15,456 bases of DNA from an uncultured Eggerthellaceae bacterium (GCA_946618265.1 CAMOLA010000048.1:1-15456); one strand, 5' to 3'. Shown: positions 7,261-15,392, counted from the stretch's first letter. Translations and numbers: made by a program. The notes: generated by a model not told the origin, from the letters alone.

Positions 7261-7318
7261 AAATCAAGTTCCCCGTGGGAGTTTGATCTCGAGCACGTTC
7301 CCCGCGGGAGTTTGATCC
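7261..7318. repeat. Direct repeat with hairpin potential between ribBA and ribH
   Basis: GTTCCCCGTGGGAGTTTGAT(C) at 7268-7288 and GTTCCCCGCGGGAGTTTGAT(C) at 7297-7317 differ at one base and are 29 bp apart. Each can fold, because TCAAGTTCCCC is nearly complementary to GGGAGTTTGA. It lies in the longest internal gap of the rib operon. No T-run follows, so termination is not evident. Confidence 0.75.
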
Positions 7319-7333
7319 GCGGGCAGGCGCGCG

Positions 7334-8533
7334 CTAGCTCAGCACGTCGTCCAGTATGTGGCCCATCTTGGTCGCCTTGGTTTCCAGGTAGCGGCGATCG
7401 TATTTCTGCGGGGCAATCTGGATGGGAACGCGTTCCACGATATCCAGATTGAAGTCCGATAGACCATACACTTTGTCAGGATTGTTGGTCAAAAGCCGAA
7501 TCGTGCGGCAGCCCAAATTGCGCAGAATCTGCGCTCCGCTCCAATATTCACGCAGGTCAGGCTCAAATCCGAGCGCTACGTTGGCATCGACCGTATCGAG
7601 CCCCTCCTCCTGCAATTTGTAGGCCTTTATCTTGTTCATCAACCCGATGCCGCGCCCTTCCTGACGCATGTACAGGATGACGCCACGGCCCTCAGCCTCG
7701 ATCTGCTCCATCGCGCGATGCAGCTGGTCGCCGCAATCGCACCGCCGGCTGCCGAACACGTCGCCGGTAAGGCACTCCGAGTGCACGCGGCACAACACGT
7801 CGCGGCCGTTGCCGATCTCGCCCTTCACGAGCGCCACGTGCTCTTCGCCGGTGATGTCGTTGCGGAACCCGTGGATCTCGAAATCGCCGTACGCCGTGGG
7901 CAGCTTCGCCGAAGCAACCTCCAGCATGTGGTTGTCATGCGCGCGGCAGTAATCCTGCAGCTGCTTGATGGAGATGAAGGCAAGCCCCCACTCCTCGGCT
8001 TTCTGCATCAGCTCGGTCGTACGCATCATCGTGCCGTCCTCACGCATGACCTCGCAGCACAGCCCCGCCTGCTTCATGCCGGCGTGTCGCAGCAAGTCAA
8101 CCGTCGCCTCGGTGTGGCCGTTGCGCTCGAGCACACCGCCCGGCTTCGCAACCAGCGGAAACATATGCCCCGGACGTCGGAAATCACCCGGGCGCGCGCC
8201 CTCCTCGATAACCTTGCGCGCGGTGAGGCCACGCTCTTCGGCCGAGATGCCCGTCGTCGTGTCCACGTGGTCGACCGATACGGTGAACGCCGTCTCGTGG
8301 TTGTCGGTGTTCTCGCTGACCATCTGGGCGAAGTTCAGCTTATGAGCGATTTCGGCGCTCATCGGCATGCAGATGAGGCCCTTGGCGTTCACGGCCATGA
8401 AGTTGACGTTGGCCGTGGTGGCGAACTGCGCCGCGCAGATGAGGTCGCCCTCGTTCTCGCGATCGGGATCGTCGACCACCAGGATAAGGTGGCCGGCCTG
8501 AAGTTCGCGGATTGCTTCTTCTACGGTGTTCAT
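7334..8533 (-). CDS. ribBA: 3,4-DHBP synthase / GTP cyclohydrolase II fusion
   Basis: A bifunctional 399-residue enzyme that makes both riboflavin precursors. The N-terminal domain (about 1-200) forms 3,4-dihydroxy-2-butanone 4-phosphate from ribulose 5-phosphate and shows [11 protein letters not shown] (21-31) and GHTEATVDL (139-147). The C-terminal domain (about 205-399) opens GTP and shows [19 protein letters not shown] (250-268), with zinc ligands C254, C265 and C267, then RQEGRGIGL (290-298). The length is typical of the fusion and both active sites look intact. The ATG at 8533 has AGGA about 7 nt upstream. It is the third gene of the operon. Confidence 0.97.
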   Translation of the reverse strand: MNTVEEAIRELQAGHLILVVDDPDRENEGDLICAAQFATTANVNFMAVNAKGLICMPMSAEIAHKLNFAQMVSENTDNHETAFTVSVDHVDTTTGISAEERGLTARKVIEEGARPGDFRRPGHMFPLVAKPGGVLERNGHTEATVDLLRHAGMKQAGLCCEVMREDGTMMRTTELMQKAEEWGLAFISIKQLQDYCRAHDNHMLEVASAKLPTAYGDFEIHGFRNDITGEEHVALVKGEIGNGRDVLCRVHSECLTGDVFGSRRCDCGDQLHRAMEQIEAEGRGVILYMRQEGRGIGLMNKIKAYKLQEEGLDTVDANVALGFEPDLREYWSGAQILRNLGCRTIRLLTNNPDKVYGLSDFNLDIVERVPIQIAPQKYDRRYLETKATKMGHILDDVLS

Positions 8534-8619
8534 GTCTTTTCCTGTCCGGTTGCGGCAGATCGTAGGTCAGGCAGCCAAGTTCGCTGTCCGATTTCCCGCC
8601 ACAGCCTCCCTTTTCCTTT

Positions 8620-9267
8620 CTAGAAACCGTTTGCCTGCAGGTACTCGAGCGTCAAACCCGGGGATGAAGGCGCAGGGGCCGCATTCGAAAGCAGCTTCTG
8701 CACGTACTTTCCCACGATGTCGTTTTCCAGGTTCACCGTATCGCCCGCGCGCTTCTTCAGCAGCACGGTTTCGGATGCGGTATGGGGAATGATACTGACG
8801 GAAAACGAGGTCGCATCCACGCTCGCCACGGTGAGCGATATGCCGTCGATGGCAATCGAGCCCTTCTCGACGACGAGCGCCAGAATCTCGCGCGGCGCCT
8901 CTATTCGCACGACGTGCGCGTTCTGCTCGGGACGGACTTCCCGGATGCGCCCCACGCCGTCGATGTGACCCGATACGATGTGGCCGCCGAAACGGCCGTC
9001 GGCCGCCATGGCGCGCTCCAAATCGACCGGGTCGCCGACCTTCAGCTGGCCGAGCCCCGTCTTGCGCAGCGTCTCGGGCATGACGTCGGCCGTGAACTCG
9101 TCATCTCCCATCGCCGTCACGGTCAAGCACACGCCGTTCACGGCAATGGAATCGCCGACGCGCGTGCCCTCGAGCACCGTGCGCGCGGCAATGGCGATCT
9201 CGCCGGCGCGCGAGCCCGGCAACATGCGCCGCACGCTGCCCAGCTCCTCGACTATTCCCGTGAACAT
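8620..9267 (-). CDS. ribE: Riboflavin synthase alpha subunit
   Basis: RibE dismutates two 6,7-dimethyl-8-ribityllumazine molecules into riboflavin and the pyrimidine reused by RibH. The 215-residue protein begins with the diagnostic MFTGIVEELG and shows the internal duplication of the family: NGVCLTV (44-50) with SGHIDGVG (99-106) in the first lumazine-binding repeat, DGISLTV (141-147) in the second. The C-terminal 20 residues form a tail past the family core. The ATG at 9267 overlaps the end of ribD by 16 nt, suggesting translational coupling. An 86-bp gap separates it from ribBA. Confidence 0.96.
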   Translation of the reverse strand: MFTGIVEELGSVRRMLPGSRAGEIAIAARTVLEGTRVGDSIAVNGVCLTVTAMGDDEFTADVMPETLRKTGLGQLKVGDPVDLERAMAADGRFGGHIVSGHIDGVGRIREVRPEQNAHVVRIEAPREILALVVEKGSIAIDGISLTVASVDATSFSVSIIPHTASETVLLKKRAGDTVNLENDIVGKYVQKLLSNAAPAPSSPGLTLEYLQANGF

Positions 9268-10472
9268 GGGCCCTCGCCCCCTTCCCCGCCTGAAAACTCA
9301 ACACAGGGGACAGACCCCTGTGTTACAGACCCCTGTGTTACATAGGTCAATTTCAAATCGTCGCCCATGCGTTCCACGACGGGCGCGCCGAACCGCAACG
9401 CGTCGGCCATCTTGGCAAAGCCCTCGCCTTCGACGGGCGTCTTCGCATCGGCTCCACCGACGACCTTCGGCGCCAGGTACACGACGACCTCGTCGACGAG
9501 CCCCGCGCGGAACATCGCCTCATGCAGACCGCCGCCGCCTTCCACGAGCAGCGAATCGACGCCGCGCGCGCCCAGCTCGTCCATGAGCCCCACAAGGTCG
9601 ACCCTGCCATCGGCGCCCGGTACGCTGACCACCTCGACGCCGCGCTCGCGCAACCGCGCCGCCCGCTCGTCGTCGGCGGGCTGCGCCGTCGCCACGAGCA
9701 CCGCCACCTCGCGAGCCGTGCGCACAAGCTGGCTTTCCGGCGATATGCGCAGCGAGCCGTCGACGACCACGCGCAACGGTTGATTGCTCGGCACATCGCG
9801 ACGGGCCGTGAGCGACGGGTCGTCGGCGAGCGCCGTGCCCGACCCCACCATGATGGCCGCCAGACGATGCCGCAGATCATGCACGTCGGCGCGCGATTCC
9901 TCGCCCGAAACCCAACGCGCATCGCCCGTATGCGCCGCGATCTTGCCGTCGAGCGTCATCGCCCATTTCGCCACGACGTATGGGCGCTTCTTCTGGATGT
10001 AATGGAAGAAAATGGGATTCAACACGTCGCATTCCGCGCGCAGCACGTCCTCGTCAACGCGGATGCCCGCCTCGCGCAAGAGCGCGTTGCCCTTGCCGGC
10101 GACGAGCGGATTCGGATCGCGGCTGCCCACGACCACACGCACGACGCCGCTTGCGATGACCGCCTCGGTGCACGGCGGCTGCTTGCCCGTATGGCAGCAC
10201 GGCTCGAGCGTCACGTACAGGGTGGCCCCGCGCGGATCCTCGCCACGCGCCGTGCAGTCCGCAAGCGCGTTGCGCTCGGCATGCGCCTCGCCGTACCGCT
10301 CGTGGCAGCCTTCGCCGATGATGCGCCCATCGCGCACGATCACGGCCCCTACGAGCGGATTCGGGTTCGTCCATCCTGCCGCCGTGCGCGCAAGCTCGAT
10401 CGCACGGCGCATCCAACGGGCATCGTCCGCCGACTCGCCGCGCGATTCGTCCACGCCCTCGCTTACGCTCAT
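9252..10472 (-). CDS. ribD: Bifunctional pyrimidine deaminase/reductase
   Basis: RibD deaminates and then reduces the pyrimidine intermediate after GTP ring opening. The deaminase domain (about 18-150) has zinc ligands in HAERNAL (H64) and EPCCHTGKQPPC (C92, C101). The reductase domain (about 163-376) has AKWAMTLDGKIA (168-179), VSGEESRADVH and LLVEGGGGLH (308-317). The ATG at 10472 has a G-rich site (AGGGGG) 5 nt upstream. The C-terminus is odd: after LKLTY (373-377) the frame runs through a palindromic repeat, giving VTQGSVTQGSVPCV, then a Gly/Glu-rich end to residue 406. About 29 residues appear to be repeat-derived or read-on. First gene after the FMN riboswitch. Confidence 0.96.
   Translation of the reverse strand: MSVSEGVDESRGESADDARWMRRAIELARTAAGWTNPNPLVGAVIVRDGRIIGEGCHERYGEAHAERNALADCTARGEDPRGATLYVTLEPCCHTGKQPPCTEAVIASGVVRVVVGSRDPNPLVAGKGNALLREAGIRVDEDVLRAECDVLNPIFFHYIQKKRPYVVAKWAMTLDGKIAAHTGDARWVSGEESRADVHDLRHRLAAIMVGSGTALADDPSLTARRDVPSNQPLRVVVDGSLRISPESQLVRTAREVAVLVATAQPADDERAARLRERGVEVVSVPGADGRVDLVGLMDELGARGVDSLLVEGGGGLHEAMFRAGLVDEVVVYLAPKVVGGADAKTPVEGEGFAKMADALRFGAPVVERMGDDLKLTYVTQGSVTQGSVPCVEFSGGEGGEGPCSRE
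9300..9340. repeat. Palindromic repeat with 15-bp duplication inside ribD
   Basis: AACACAGGGG (9300-9309) and CCCCTGTGTT (9315-9324) form perfect arms around ACAGA. The unit CAGACCCCTGTGTTA at 9311-9325 is repeated exactly at 9326-9340. The core GGGGACAGACCCC matches the palindromes at 6005-6066. Because 15 bp is five codons, the duplication stays in frame and gives VTQGS twice in RibD. Confidence 0.88.
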
Positions 10473-10549
10473 TCGTTCCCCCTTTCGCTACGCTCCCGGA
10501 AGACACCGACGCCTCGCGCGCCGCCGCCTTCGCGCTCCGATGCGCAGGC

Positions 10550-10576
10550 AAAAGAAAAGCCCGCACATCTGCGGGC
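10550..10576 (-). terminator. Riboswitch-linked rho-independent terminator
   Basis: On the minus strand, GCCCGCA-GATG-TGCGGGC forms a 7-bp GC stem followed by TTTTCTTTT. It lies about 65 nt after the FMN aptamer and about 78 nt before ribD, so it is the probable off-switch of the leader when FMN is bound. Confidence 0.88.
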
Positions 10577-10640
10577 AAAAAGGAATTGCAAGTACGCCCA
10601 TCGCGCTCGCGTTTCACGCGGCGTTGCGCGACCGGCATGC

Positions 10641-10766
10641 CTGTTCTTCCATCCGGACTTTAACCGTTGGTCCCGGACTTTCACCGGGTCAGCCGCCGAA
10701 GCGGGTCGCGGACTTCGGGGCGCGCCCCGTCACCGCCAGTGAGGACTTTCACCTCGCCCTGAACAG
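10641..10766 (-). promoter_or_regulatory. FMN riboswitch (RFN element)
   Basis: The minus strand carries the RFN consensus blocks in order: AGGGCGAGGTGAAAGTCCTC, ACTGGCGGT, then GACCCGGTGAAAGTCCGGGA, CAACGGTTAAAGTCCGGATG and GAAGAA. P1 closes exactly: CTGTTC at the 5' end (10766-10761) pairs with GAACAG at the 3' end (10646-10641). FMN binding should favour the downstream terminator and lower rib operon expression. One aptamer controls the block starting at ribD. Confidence 0.95.
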
Positions 10767-10776
10767 ATACGAACAT

Positions 10777-10804
10777 AGTGTAGCAAACTACGACCGGCAT
10801 GCAA
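10777..10804 (-). promoter_or_regulatory. Sigma70-type promoter of the rib operon
   Basis: On the minus strand, TTGCAT (10804-10799) and TACACT (10782-10777) are 16 nt apart. Transcription would start at about 10770, just before the riboswitch P1 stem, which is where a leader promoter should be. Confidence 0.65.
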
Positions 10805-10963
10805 TACTCGATCCCATTTGGACCTGGACCGCTTCTGGAAAAGTAAGCCAATGAACCTGGTTGACGAGCCACGGCAAATGAGACAGTTCGAAAAGAACCT
10901 TTGCGATACCGACGGCGATGGCAATCATGGCTGCAGGAAACGGGCGGCAATGCCAGCATGGCG

Positions 10964-10969
10964 TATAAT
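10964..10969 (+). promoter_or_regulatory. -10 element for the membrane-anchored hydrolase
   Basis: A consensus TATAAT lies 38 nt before the ATG at 11008. I see no good -35 hexamer 16-18 nt upstream, so an activator may be needed or the match may be partly chance. The 160 bp between this and the rib promoter hold no other clear feature. Confidence 0.5.
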
Positions 10970-11007
10970 CGAGCACGCGCAATGGTGTTTCGGAAGTGGG
11001 GGCGTCG

Positions 11008-12069
11008 ATGTCGGTTTCTGCCAAGCGAATCATCGGTATCGCGGTGGTCCTTGCGGTTGCGTGCTGCGTGGGAGCGTTTGCTCTCGACCGCTACGTGCTA
11101 TCTCAGACATACGGACGCGTTCCAGAACGCGAGATAAGCCTAATACCCACCTACGAACTGTACCAATCGGCCTATCCGCGAACCGACGTGGAATTCCAGC
11201 TCGACGAGCACACCTTGCGCGGCCATGTATACGGGCCGCAAAACACGCGCGGGCTCGTGGTCTTTCGCCATGGGATCTTCAGCCACCATCAGGATTACCT
11301 CCCGCTCATCACGGCGCTTGTCGACAAAGGCTGGCGCGTGTTCGCCTATGACGCCATCGGTTGCGGAGAAAGCGACGGCGGCAGCACGATCGGCATGTCG
11401 CAAAGCCCGCTCGATGTAGCGGCGGCGATCGATTTCGCACGCGAAAGCGGCATGGCAGGCGATTTGCCGATTGCGCTTTGGGGCCACAGCTGGGGAGGAT
11501 ACGGCGTCTCAGCCGCACTTGCCTCACGGCCAGATGTCGCCGCTTGCGTGACGATGTCTGGCTTCGATACCCCCGTCGGCGTCCTGACGAGCAGCGCAGA
11601 AAGCTCGTTTGGCCTCATCGGCAGGCTGCAGGAACCGTTCTTGCTGCTGAACACCGTGATAGATTTCGGCGATGCGGCAAACATGTCTGCAAGCGAGGCG
11701 ATCATCGCTTCCGGCGTTCCCACGTTGGTCATTCAGGGGACGGGAGATACGACCGTCCCCTACGAAGGCGCGAGCATTCTCGGCGCGCTCGAGGCGCGGG
11801 GCGCAGATACGGCGGAGAGCACCATTCGCCTGGTGAAGAAAACCGATTCGGGGCGCGATGGCCACAACAACTATTTCTATGCGCCCGAAAGCCAATCGTA
11901 CTTAAACGAATGCACCGCCGAACTGCAGCGGATGCTCGAAGAAAACGGCGATGACGTCTCCGATGTCAAGGTGCGCGCATATGCGAACTCCGTTGACTTG
12001 CTGAAGGCGAATACCGCCGACCCTGCGCTGATCGACGAGATTGACGGCTTCCTCGCAGCGAACATCTAG
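11008..12069 (+). CDS. Membrane-anchored alpha/beta hydrolase
   Basis: A 353-residue hydrolase with an N-terminal hydrophobic segment (IIGIAVVLAVACCVGAFAL, about 8-26) after a short basic start (SAKR), so it is probably exported or membrane-anchored with the catalytic domain outside. The oxyanion region is FRHGIFSHHQDY (86-97). The nucleophile elbow is GHSWGG with S161, the acid is probably D247 in QGTGDTTVP, and the His is H286 in SGRDGHNNYF. The DAIGCGESDG segment (115-124) is typical of serine aminopeptidase/lysophospholipase-like (Hydrolase_4) proteins; the substrate is unknown. The ATG at 11008 is preferred over the GTG at 10996 because GGGGG lies 5 nt upstream. It is a single gene, divergent from the rib operon. 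Confidence 0.85.
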   Translation: MSVSAKRIIGIAVVLAVACCVGAFALDRYVLSQTYGRVPEREISLIPTYELYQSAYPRTDVEFQLDEHTLRGHVYGPQNTRGLVVFRHGIFSHHQDYLPLITALVDKGWRVFAYDAIGCGESDGGSTIGMSQSPLDVAAAIDFARESGMAGDLPIALWGHSWGGYGVSAALASRPDVAACVTMSGFDTPVGVLTSSAESSFGLIGRLQEPFLLLNTVIDFGDAANMSASEAIIASGVPTLVIQGTGDTTVPYEGASILGALEARGADTAESTIRLVKKTDSGRDGHNNYFYAPESQSYLNECTAELQRMLEENGDDVSDVKVRAYANSVDLLKANTADPALIDEIDGFLAANI

Positions 12070-12135
12070 ACAACCACGCGAATGCGTAGAATTGAATCCA
12101 TCATCACAAAATCTCGATGATTTCAAAATTGGGTA

Positions 12136-12164
12136 TTGCACATGAGCGGCAACTCCCGTAATAT
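12136..12164 (+). promoter_or_regulatory. Promoter of tRNA-Asp
   Basis: TTGCAC (12136-12141) and TAATAT (12159-12164) are separated by 17 nt, close to the sigma70 consensus. The start would be at about 12171, giving a 12-nt leader before the tRNA. Confidence 0.75.
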
Positions 12165-12182
12165 ATCCCTTGCTGAAAACAC

Positions 12183-12259
<77 letters not shown>

Positions 12260-12271
12260 TAAAAACCCCAG

Positions 12272-12306
12272 TTCACCGCCTCGTTTCAGGCGGTGAATTT
12301 GTTTTC
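12272..12306 (+). terminator. Rho-independent terminator after tRNA-Asp
   Basis: TTCACCGCC (12272-12280) and GGCGGTGAA (12289-12297) form a 9-bp stem with an 8-nt loop, followed by TTTGTTTTC. It is 12 nt past the tRNA CCA. Confidence 0.88.
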
Positions 12307-12474
12307 AGGGTCATCACCTCAAATTTCGTGAGAAGAATTTGAGAAGAACCATACCCATTTAGTTCTGCCGTATTTCGTGTAGCGCTCCCCGGCAGGAGCC
12401 ACAAATAGCCAGTGAGGGGCAACCCGGCGGAAAGGATCGGCCATGAAAGTTGCTGCACGTGCAGTCGGGTACGC

Positions 12475-13167
12475 TCAGCGGTTGAGGCGGGCCATCGATG
12501 CGATCGTCGAGATGCCGGCCGGACACACGTCCATGCAGGACAGGGCCTTGGAGCAATCGCGTCCGAAATGCTCGTCGTAGAGCGCCTTGACCTCTCCTGC
12601 CTTGGTCTTGTTGCGCGCGGCCACCAGATAGCAATCGTTTGCGAACAGCGCGCCGAAGAAATGCTCACCGCTCGCGTAGTTCGGGCACACCTCCAGGCAC
12701 AGCCCGCACTTCAGGCATTTCGCGATCTCGTACTCATGCCAATGATCGCGCGCCTTTCGCGCGCGCTTGCCCACGCTTCCAGGGTCGAACGACTCGATAA
12801 AGACATTGGATTGCTTGAGGTTCTCGTGTATCGACGTCCTGTCCACGACGAGGTCGTGCACGACGGGAAACTTCCCCAAGGGGCGGATCTCGATCGTATC
12901 CCCCTTAAGGTCGCGCAGATGGGTTTTGCACGCCAACGCGGGCTGGCCGTTGATCACCATGGCGCACGCGCCGCACACGCCCTGCAAGCACGAGCATTCC
13001 CACGCGATTCGCGTGGTCGGGTTCCCCTTGTCGTCGAACACGTCGTCGTTGTAGTTGATGTGATCGAGCAACGCCGCGACGGACATGTCATCCGCTACAT
13101 CGGCATCAAAGCCTTCCCAATATGCGGGCGTACCGGGCCCGAGCTGCCTCAGTATCCTAACGTTCAT
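12475..13167 (-). CDS. frdB: Fumarate reductase/succinate dehydrogenase iron-sulfur subunit
   Basis: A 230-residue electron-transfer subunit linking the flavoprotein to the membrane cytochrome. The [2Fe-2S] ligands are C60, C65, C68 and C80 (CSCLQGVCGAC). The C-terminal ferredoxin part has CLKCGLCLEVCP (C151, C154, C157, C161), C205, and CMDVCP (C211, C215). The full ligand set for one [2Fe-2S], one [4Fe-4S] and one [3Fe-4S] cluster is present. I start it at the ATG at 13167 (MNVRILRQ); a longer frame upstream runs through frdA in another frame. It overlaps the frdA stop by 11 nt, so translation is probably coupled. Sequence alone does not separate fumarate reductase from succinate dehydrogenase; an anaerobic host favours the former. 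Confidence 0.94.
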   Translation of the reverse strand: MNVRILRQLGPGTPAYWEGFDADVADDMSVAALLDHINYNDDVFDDKGNPTTRIAWECSCLQGVCGACAMVINGQPALACKTHLRDLKGDTIEIRPLGKFPVVHDLVVDRTSIHENLKQSNVFIESFDPGSVGKRARKARDHWHEYEIAKCLKCGLCLEVCPNYASGEHFFGALFANDCYLVAARNKTKAGEVKALYDEHFGRDCSKALSCMDVCPAGISTIASMARLNR

Positions 13168-14791
13168 AGCGCCCGCCTTCGTCCAGCCACACGCTGCAAT
13201 CACCGTCGTTATAGGAAATGACGCTTGCGAACGCGAAGGAATCCCGTGAGACAGGATAGTCGCTTCGCACATGCGCGCCGCGGCTTTCCCGGCGGTGCTG
13301 CGCGCATAAAAGCGTTGCCTTCGCGAGCGCCAAAATGCCTGGAAGCGAGTAATTCGTGTACAACATGACATTGGGGTCGTAGCTGATCTTGTCGGCAATG
13401 GAGAGGTAATAGTCGACATCGGCAATACCCCCTGCAAGCGTCGCCTGGTCGCGCACGATGCCCAGCTTCTCGTTCATGGTCTGCGCCAGCATGTCGCGCA
13501 TGTACGCAGCCGGGAACTTGCTCGAAGTCTCGCGCAGGCGTGACAGCTTTCGGCTTTCCTCGGAAAGCACCGCCGAGAAATCAGGCGAGACGCCGGCAGG
13601 ACCACGGCCTGCAATAACGCCTGCTGCCACCCAGCCGCTGTAGACGGCGGCCAGCAGCGAGTTGCCGCCCAGGCGATTGGCGCCATGGTAGATCGACGCG
13701 CACTCGCCGATGGCGAAAAGGTTCTCGACGTTCGTCTCGTGTCGGTTGTCGACCGCAATGCCGCCCATGAAGAAATGGACGGCCGGCGCCACGGGAATGG
13801 GCTCTTTTGCGATGTCGATGCCGCGATACGTTTGACAGACATCCCGCACCTCGGGAAGGCGCTCGTCGATGAAGCGCTCGCCGAGGAAGGTGGCGTCGAG
13901 GTAGACTGCGCGTCCGGTGGCGGCAATCTCCTGGCTCACGATGTCACGCGGCATCAGGTTGCCCCGACCGCCGTATTTCTCCTCCATGAAATAGACGCGC
14001 TCGCCGTTCTCGAGATAGAAGAGCCGGCCACCTTCGCCGCGCACCGCCTCGGAGACCAGCATGCGCTTCTGCGGAGTCTCGAGCGTTGTGGGGTGGTATT
14101 GGATGAACTCGAGGTTCTTGAGGTCCACCCCTTGCAGGAAGAGCCTTCCCGCCGCATACCCGTCGCATTGAGTCGAGCCCGTCGTCTTTCCGAACAGCGC
14201 GTTTTGCCCGCCTGTCGCCATCACGAGCGCGTCGGCATGCTCCAGCGCCAAACCGCCGCTCGCTTCGTCGAACAGGATTGCCCCATAACAGCGCCCGTCT
14301 TCGATCAGGGCCGAATGGAAGCAGCTCCAGAACCTGCGCTGGATAAGCCCGCATGCCTCGAAGCGCCGGACCTCCATCACGAGCGCCGAGACGATCTGCT
14401 TTCCCGTCGAGGAGCCGCAATAGCACGTGCGCCGGTGCGTTTGACCGCCAAACGCGCGCAACGCGGGCGCTCCGCCGTTGTCCAGCGAGAACACCGTCCC
14501 GATACGCTCGAGGTACTCGATCACGTCGGGCGCATGCTCGCACAGCGACTTGACCGCCTGCTCTCCCGCGATGCCGCGCCCGCCGCTCATCGTGTCATCG
14601 AAATGGCTGGCGATGCTGTCCCCCGCCTCGCGGCCCTTCAACACTGCGTTGATGCCGCCGGCCGCCATGACCGATTGCGAGCGCTCCGAAGGAAACGGCG
14701 AAACGAGCAGCACATGAACGCCGGCCTCGGCAAGACGCGCGGCGCATGCGCATCCCGAGATACCGCTTCCTATGACGATGACCTTGTCCAC
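13157..14791 (-). CDS. frdA: Fumarate reductase/succinate dehydrogenase flavoprotein
   Basis: A 544-residue FAD subunit that interconverts fumarate and succinate. The dinucleotide fold is IVIGSGISGCACA (5-17). Active-site residues match the family: QYHPTTL (H233), SEAVRGEGG (E248), MPRDIVSQ (R282), VHFFMGG (H339) and GANRLGGNS (R373). The residue that normally binds FAD covalently, His in the R-S-H-S/T motif, is Gln here (RSQS, Q39), so FAD may be bound non-covalently. At 544 residues it is shorter than most FrdA/SdhA proteins (about 570-650), and the C-terminal domain is compact. The start is GTG at 14791 with AGGGGA just upstream, overlapping the end of the cytochrome gene. L-aspartate oxidase is less likely, given the frdB partner. 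Confidence 0.92.
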   Translation of the reverse strand: MDKVIVIGSGISGCACAARLAEAGVHVLLVSPFPSERSQSVMAAGGINAVLKGREAGDSIASHFDDTMSGGRGIAGEQAVKSLCEHAPDVIEYLERIGTVFSLDNGGAPALRAFGGQTHRRTCYCGSSTGKQIVSALVMEVRRFEACGLIQRRFWSCFHSALIEDGRCYGAILFDEASGGLALEHADALVMATGGQNALFGKTTGSTQCDGYAAGRLFLQGVDLKNLEFIQYHPTTLETPQKRMLVSEAVRGEGGRLFYLENGERVYFMEEKYGGRGNLMPRDIVSQEIAATGRAVYLDATFLGERFIDERLPEVRDVCQTYRGIDIAKEPIPVAPAVHFFMGGIAVDNRHETNVENLFAIGECASIYHGANRLGGNSLLAAVYSGWVAAGVIAGRGPAGVSPDFSAVLSEESRKLSRLRETSSKFPAAYMRDMLAQTMNEKLGIVRDQATLAGGIADVDYYLSIADKISYDPNVMLYTNYSLPGILALAKATLLCAQHRRESRGAHVRSDYPVSRDSFAFASVISYNDGDCSVWLDEGGRYER

Positions 14792-14798
14792 GCGTCCC

Positions 14799-15392
14799 CT
14801 ACCCGAGCAAGAACATCACGACATGGCCGCTGACGACCGAATACGACGACAAGGCAAACGCCAGAGCGCCGACCGCGTAGACGGCCCGGTCCACCCGCAT
14901 CTGCACGTCCTTGGACTCAATGAGCCCCAGCGTGATGAAGCCGGCGGTAAGCGACGTCGCGATGTGCGTGAGCACCACGGCGAAAAACAGCACTTCGACC
15001 ACGATGAGCAGCACAACGAGCGGGGCATTGCCTGCCTAGGCATTCTGCTGCATGAGCCCGAAGCTGTTGATATGCACGATGAGCAGCGGAAAGATCAGGG
15101 CAGCAGAAACACGCTTTAAAACGGTTCGGCGGTTTTGCCTGGGATAGGCCTCGAGACGAGTGCCGTCGGAGCTCAGGAACAGCGTGAGCATTCCCAATAC
15201 CGCATGCACGCATACCAGCACGATGAACGGGAGGGAAACCACCATCTGCATCATGGGGTCGTAATAGAAGGCCAGGTAGCAAAACACGTTGTAGCCGACG
15301 TGAACGAGCATGAACAAAGCCGACAGCAGGCCAACGACTGCATTTGCTTTCTTGAGTTTCACGATGCCCCGTTCGTTTCGAAGTTGCAACAT
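14799..15392 (-). pseudogene. frdC: Cytochrome b membrane anchor split by in-frame TAG
   Basis: One reading frame from 15392 to 14799 encodes a five-helix membrane anchor, interrupted by TAG at 15036-15038. The first part (118 codons, 15036-15392) has helices near VVGLLSALFMLVHVGYNVFC, MVVSLPFIVLVCVHAVLG and SAALIFPLLIVHINSFG. The second part (78 codons, ending 14799) has LLIVVEVLFFAVVLTHIATS and AVYAVGALAFALSSYSVVSG. Together they total about 196 residues, close to B. subtilis-type SdhC, with a His in each of helices 1-4 as expected for heme b ligands. The helix-4 His is lost if translation stops at the TAG. Possible starts are the ATG at 15392 or the GTG at 15362. It is the first gene of the operon, 7 bp before frdA. 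A true stop, readthrough or sequence error are all possible. Confidence 0.8.

Noticed and set aside
10788..11033. 81-residue minus-strand frame with a hydrophobic stretch between the divergent promoters
   Set aside because: It spans the rib promoter and the start of the plus-strand hydrolase, has no ribosome binding site and no recognisable motif.
12453..12464. CTGCACGTGCAG palindrome as an frd operon terminator
   Set aside because: The stem is only 6 bp per arm with no loop and no T-run on the minus strand, so it does not support a terminator call.
13168..13437. Longer FrdB starting at 13437
   Set aside because: The added 90 residues are frdA read in another frame and have no similarity to iron-sulfur subunits. 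The ATG at 13167 gives the standard N-terminus.
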